DNA of 9,714 bases. It comes from Bacteroidaceae bacterium (GTDB lineage: Bacteria; Bacteroidota; Bacteroidia; Bacteroidales; Barnesiellaceae_A). A model generated the notes under the pieces. That model was not told where the DNA came from, made no database searches, and saw only the letters and a program-made list of their open reading frames with translations. The stretch is from the NCBI GenBank assembly GCA_017561285.1, contig JAFZDG010000017.1, positions 1 through 9,714 of the forward strand. The letters are read 5' to 3'. How positions within the stretch are numbered: position 1 is the first letter of the stretch; each line of letters opens with the position of its first letter. This document shows positions 7,141 to 9,714 of this stretch, one piece after another. The translations under genes were made by a program, and so were the position numbers.

Positions 7141-7150
7141 AATTATAATT
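7141..7150. repeat. 10-bp perfect palindrome between divergent promoters
   Basis: AATTATAATT is its own reverse complement and lies between the divergent gldB-like and amidase promoters. It could be an operator, but a palindrome of only A and T in an A/T-rich intergenic region is easily a chance event. Confidence 0.2.
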
Positions 7151-7249
7151 ACAATTCATGACAACACAAGGATACATCTTTTTTATAATTTTTAATACAA
7201 CAACCCTATTTCATCGGGGTAAAAAGAAGTACAAATCAACATTTTTTTG

Positions 7250-7257
7250 TATTTTTG
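7250..7257 (+). promoter_or_regulatory. Candidate -7 box for the amidase-MCE operon
   Basis: TATTTTTG matches TAnnTTTG and lies 31 nt before the amidase ATG, giving a predicted leader of about 25 nt. No TTTG stands at the expected -33 position (around 7226-7229 reads GAAG), so the promoter may be weak or helped by an activator. Confidence 0.5.
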
Positions 7258-7288
7258 CATCGTATTTTTTCAAAGAAATAAGAGCATA

Positions 7289-8482
7289 ATGGCAAACGTT
7301 TACACATCAGTAATAAAGAGAATTATAAGCATCGCAGTTGTGTTTATAACCCTCGCAATAGTTTCGCCCACAATCTATGCTCAAACCGCCGAACAAGAAA
7401 AATTTGTAGTAATACTCGATGCCGGTCATGGTGGTAACGACACCGGAGCGATAGGCAGCAAAGGCAAAGAGAAGAATATAAATTTAGGTGTAGTACTGAA
7501 ATTGGGCAAGCTCATAGAGGAAAATATGCCCGATGTCACCGTTAAATACACCCGCAAAAAAGACGTTTCGATAGGATTGAAAGAGCGCACCGAATTTGCC
7601 CATAAAAACAATGGCAACCTGTTTATATCGGTACACGCCAACTCGATATCAAAAAAGAACAAAAACCGTAAAACCATCAAAGGCACATCGACCTATGTAT
7701 TGGGTACGGCCAAGAATGCCAAAAACCTGGAGATAGCACAACGCGAAAACTCGGTAATAACACTCGAAGACGACTATACCAGCAAGTACGAAGGTTTCGA
7801 TCCCAACTCACCCGAGTCGTATATCATCTTTGAGACAATGCAAAATGCCTATCTCGACCCAAGCATATCATTCGCAGCATTGGTACAAGGTCAAATGATA
7901 AACGTAGCCAAACGTGCCGACCGAGGCGTACGACAGAATGGTTTCTACGTACTTGCATACACCGGTATGCCATCGGTATTGGTAGAGTTGGACTTTATAT
8001 GCAACCCCACCCAAGAGAAATATATGCTCTCGGACAAAGGACAAGAAGAGATGGCAAAAGCTATATACAATGCCTTTGTAACCTATAAAGCCAGCTACGA
8101 TGGCAAAAGCGAAGCCATTGCAGCCATACAACAAGCACAAGCCGATGCCGCCGACTATGACGACAAGGAACACTTAGACGAAGAGTCGGAAGAGGCTGCT
8201 CATATAGAAACCGAAGATAATACAACAGCTTCTACCGCCATAGATACCCATGAGCGCATATATAAAATACAGTTTATGGCTCTCCCCAAAAAACTTGGAG
8301 ACAAAAGCAAAGAGTATAAAGGCTTGTCGCCCGTAGAGGTTTACTATGACAAAGGCTACTATAAATACACTTATGGAGCATCACGCACACGCGAAGGTAT
8401 TCAAGAAGACTTCCGCAAAGTTCGCAAGCTCTTTAAAGACGCATTTATAATAGTAATGCAGAATGGAAAAAGAGTTGAATAA
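7289..8482 (+). CDS. Secreted N-acetylmuramoyl-L-alanine amidase with C-terminal SPOR-like domain
   Basis: The 397-aa protein belongs to the Amidase_3 (AmiC-type) zinc hydrolases, which cut the bond between N-acetylmuramic acid and L-alanine in peptidoglycan, usually at division sites. A signal peptide covers about 1-31. The catalytic domain spans about 38-268: LDAGHGGNDTGAIG with zinc ligand His47, KEKNINLG with Glu61, FISVHANS with His116, and VLVELDFICNP with the catalytic Glu233. An acidic, low-complexity linker (about 273-320) leads to a C-terminal module (324-395) with YKIQFMALPK, GYYKYTYG and FKDAFIIVMQNGKRV, which resembles a SPOR domain that binds denuded glycan. The start at 7289 fits the signal peptide and has AAGAG upstream; the longer frame overlaps the -7 box. 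The MCE gene follows after 53 nt with no promoter between, a pairing common in Bacteroidota. Confidence 0.95.
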   Translation: MANVYTSVIKRIISIAVVFITLAIVSPTIYAQTAEQEKFVVILDAGHGGNDTGAIGSKGKEKNINLGVVLKLGKLIEENMPDVTVKYTRKKDVSIGLKERTEFAHKNNGNLFISVHANSISKKNKNRKTIKGTSTYVLGTAKNAKNLEIAQRENSVITLEDDYTSKYEGFDPNSPESYIIFETMQNAYLDPSISFAALVQGQMINVAKRADRGVRQNGFYVLAYTGMPSVLVELDFICNPTQEKYMLSDKGQEEMAKAIYNAFVTYKASYDGKSEAIAAIQQAQADAADYDDKEHLDEESEEAAHIETEDNTTASTAIDTHERIYKIQFMALPKKLGDKSKEYKGLSPVEVYYDKGYYKYTYGASRTREGIQEDFRKVRKLFKDAFIIVMQNGKRVE

Positions 8483-8535
8483 TATCATTATAAAATATAC
8501 GCACAACAAGCGAAAAGCAACAAAAGAAAAAGGAT

Positions 8536-9417
8536 ATGAAAAAGTTTTGGACTAAAGAGGTAAAAATTGGCTTGACAGCCATCATATGCATTGTACTGAT
8601 GTTTATTGTAATACAATTTCTCAAAGGTATAGATGTGACCAAGCCGGCCAATTATTACACAATCGCATTTGACAATGTAAGCGATGTAATGGTATCTACC
8701 CCCGTAACCGTCAATGGCTACAAAGTAGGTGTAGTACACGAAATGCAATACGACTACGAGTCGAACAACAAAGTATTGGTTATGATAAATCTCGACAAAG
8801 AGTTGCGCATTCCCCGCGACAGCAAAGTGTCGATAAGTAAAACCATTATGGGTAATGCAAGCGTTGTGATAGACCTCAACCCCTATGTAAGCGAATACTA
8901 CAAATCGGGCGACACCATTGAGGGTACTGCCGGCAGCGACCTTATGGCAAGTCTGGGAGGTATGATGCCCGAAATAACCGCCATTGTACAAAAAATAGAT
9001 AGCGTACTCAGCGGCGTGAACACGCTTGTAAACGATCCGGCCCTCTTGGCATCATTGCAACGTCTTGATAACATTACAGCCAACTTAGAAAATATGACCG
9101 GCAGCCTTGAGCAAACGATGCAAAAAGACTTACCACATATCATTGATAATGTAACAGCCATTACCAATAATGTAGATACATTGACACAAACACTCAACAC
9201 CCTACCGCTTGAGGCCACATTGGCACAGGTAAGTACTATGTTGGCAAATATTGAGCAAGCCACAGCACAACTCAACAAGTGTGACAACACAGCCGGTCTG
9301 CTTCTCAACGATCAACAACTCTACGAAAGCCTCAGCAAGTCGGTAAACAGTCTCGATTCGCTCTTGATAGACATACGCCAAAATCCCAAGAAATATATCA
9401 ACGTAAAGGTATTTTAA
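8536..9417 (+). CDS. MlaD/MCE-family lipid transport protein
   Basis: The 293-aa product has a short cytoplasmic N-terminus, one transmembrane anchor (about 11-29), and an MCE domain (about 38-117) with STPVTVNGYKVGVVHEM (54-70), LRIPRDSKVSISKTIMGN (90-107) and SVVIDLNP (109-116). A long helical region rich in Leu, Asn and Thr (about 145-250) follows, then LLLNDQQLYESL (255-266) and the terminal PKKYINVKVF, both typical of Bacteroidota MCE proteins. MCE proteins form hexameric rings in the inner membrane that carry lipids across the periplasm with an ABC transporter (MlaEF). No transporter genes are seen here, so the partners must be encoded elsewhere. AAAGGAT just before the ATG is the clearest ribosome-binding site in the window. 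The amidase lies 53 nt upstream on the same strand, so the two are probably co-transcribed. Confidence 0.93.
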   Translation: MKKFWTKEVKIGLTAIICIVLMFIVIQFLKGIDVTKPANYYTIAFDNVSDVMVSTPVTVNGYKVGVVHEMQYDYESNNKVLVMINLDKELRIPRDSKVSISKTIMGNASVVIDLNPYVSEYYKSGDTIEGTAGSDLMASLGGMMPEITAIVQKIDSVLSGVNTLVNDPALLASLQRLDNITANLENMTGSLEQTMQKDLPHIIDNVTAITNNVDTLTQTLNTLPLEATLAQVSTMLANIEQATAQLNKCDNTAGLLLNDQQLYESLSKSVNSLDSLLIDIRQNPKKYINVKVF

Positions 9418-9714
9418 CATCGAGATTTCAGTTTTTCTTATTTAGAAACTGTATAAATAAAATTGAGAGAACAAAAAGTAATTACCCCCTCATTTTAGGG
9501 CACTCTCACAATACTTTTGGGAAACTTTTGGGCAGTTTTGAAAAAAGCTGCCCATTTCTATCTCGGCGCAAAGCACTACATTTCAATCAATTATAAATTC
9601 GAGAGCATCAATCAGAGATTGTTCAACAGCACATATTGTAAGTTGTTGTAGTTAAGCGTCTTGCAACACAAACCAAAAAAGCAAATTTTTCGACATTTGA
9701 TTTTCAAAAAAAAA
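9418..9714. other. Gene-free region with hairpins at the right edge
   Basis: I see no open reading frame or tRNA in this 297-nt stretch. It contains a nested inverted repeat: TGAGAG at 9464-9469 with CTCTCA at 9503-9508, enclosing CCCT/AGGG. It also holds a 10-bp hairpin at 9530-9553, a direct repeat of ACTTTTGGG (9513-9521, 9524-9532), and a CAATC/GATTG inverted repeat near 9609-9621. A TACTTTTG box at 9512-9519 matches TAnnTTTG but has no TTTG at the right distance. TTTG at 9696-9699 could be the -33 element of a promoter whose -7 box lies past the window. It could be an untranslated tail, a small RNA, or the edge of a mobile element; the window does not decide. Confidence 0.5.
9530..9553 (+). 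terminator. Stable hairpin, possible terminator of the amidase-MCE operon
   Basis: GGGCAGTTTT pairs with AAAGCTGCCC over 10 bp (one G-T pair) around a GAAA tetraloop. The hairpin is stable, but the downstream bases (ATTTCTATCT) are only moderately T-rich and it lies 112 nt past the MCE stop codon, so classic intrinsic termination is uncertain. It could equally be part of a structured RNA. Confidence 0.4.

Noticed and set aside
8488..8991. 167-codon open frame on the minus strand opposite the MCE gene
   Set aside because: Its aromatic-rich, repetitive composition is the antisense reading of MCE codons, and the MCE frame is strongly supported.
9490..9520. Promoter for a downstream gene with -7 box TACTTTTG
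   Set aside because: No TTTG lies 19-21 nt upstream and no gene follows within the window.
9600..9714. End of an insertion sequence
   Set aside because: The A/T-rich end and short inverted repeats are suggestive, but there is no transposase, no matching terminal repeat and no target duplication in the window.

Overview
The window looks like a chromosomal segment of a Bacteroidales bacterium, probably from the gut. The evidence is a set of Bacteroidota-type promoter boxes (TTTG about 20 nt upstream of TAnnTTTG), A-rich leaders with few Shine-Dalgarno sites, a tRNA without an encoded CCA, and a protein set typical of the phylum: a GldB-like lipoprotein, a secreted C69 peptidase, an amidase with a SPOR-like tail, and a single MCE protein. 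The genus cannot be told from the sequence alone.

Layout, left to right. (1) Minus strand, <1-2984: a secreted M23 metallopeptidase followed by a C69-family peptidase that runs off the left edge, probably one operon. (2) Plus strand, 3157-4351: a textbook promoter, tRNA-Asp(GUC), a strong intrinsic terminator, then a YeiH-family membrane protein (putative sulfate exporter). (3) Minus strand, 4380-7034: a tight gldB-like / aroE / LysR-regulator unit. The regulator converges on the yeiH-like gene. (4) Plus strand, 7289-9417: a secreted N-acetylmuramoyl-L-alanine amidase followed by an MlaD/MCE lipid-transport protein, transcribed divergently from the gldB-like gene. (5) 9418-9714: about 300 nt without a gene, carrying two hairpins and an A/T-rich end.

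The theme is the cell envelope. Three secreted hydrolases (M23, C69, amidase) could act on peptidoglycan or peptides in the periplasm, one lipoprotein is GldB-like, and one protein handles lipid transport. The LysR + YeiH pair resembles the enterobacterial YeiE/YeiH pair linked to sulfite or sulfate. aroE is a housekeeping shikimate-pathway gene placed between the lipoprotein and the regulator. I see no CRISPR array, transposase, phage gene or toxin-antitoxin pair, and no clear evidence of a wholly new system. The most useful leads are the LysR/YeiH pairing, the odd gldB-aroE-lysR operon, and the structured right-hand intergenic region.
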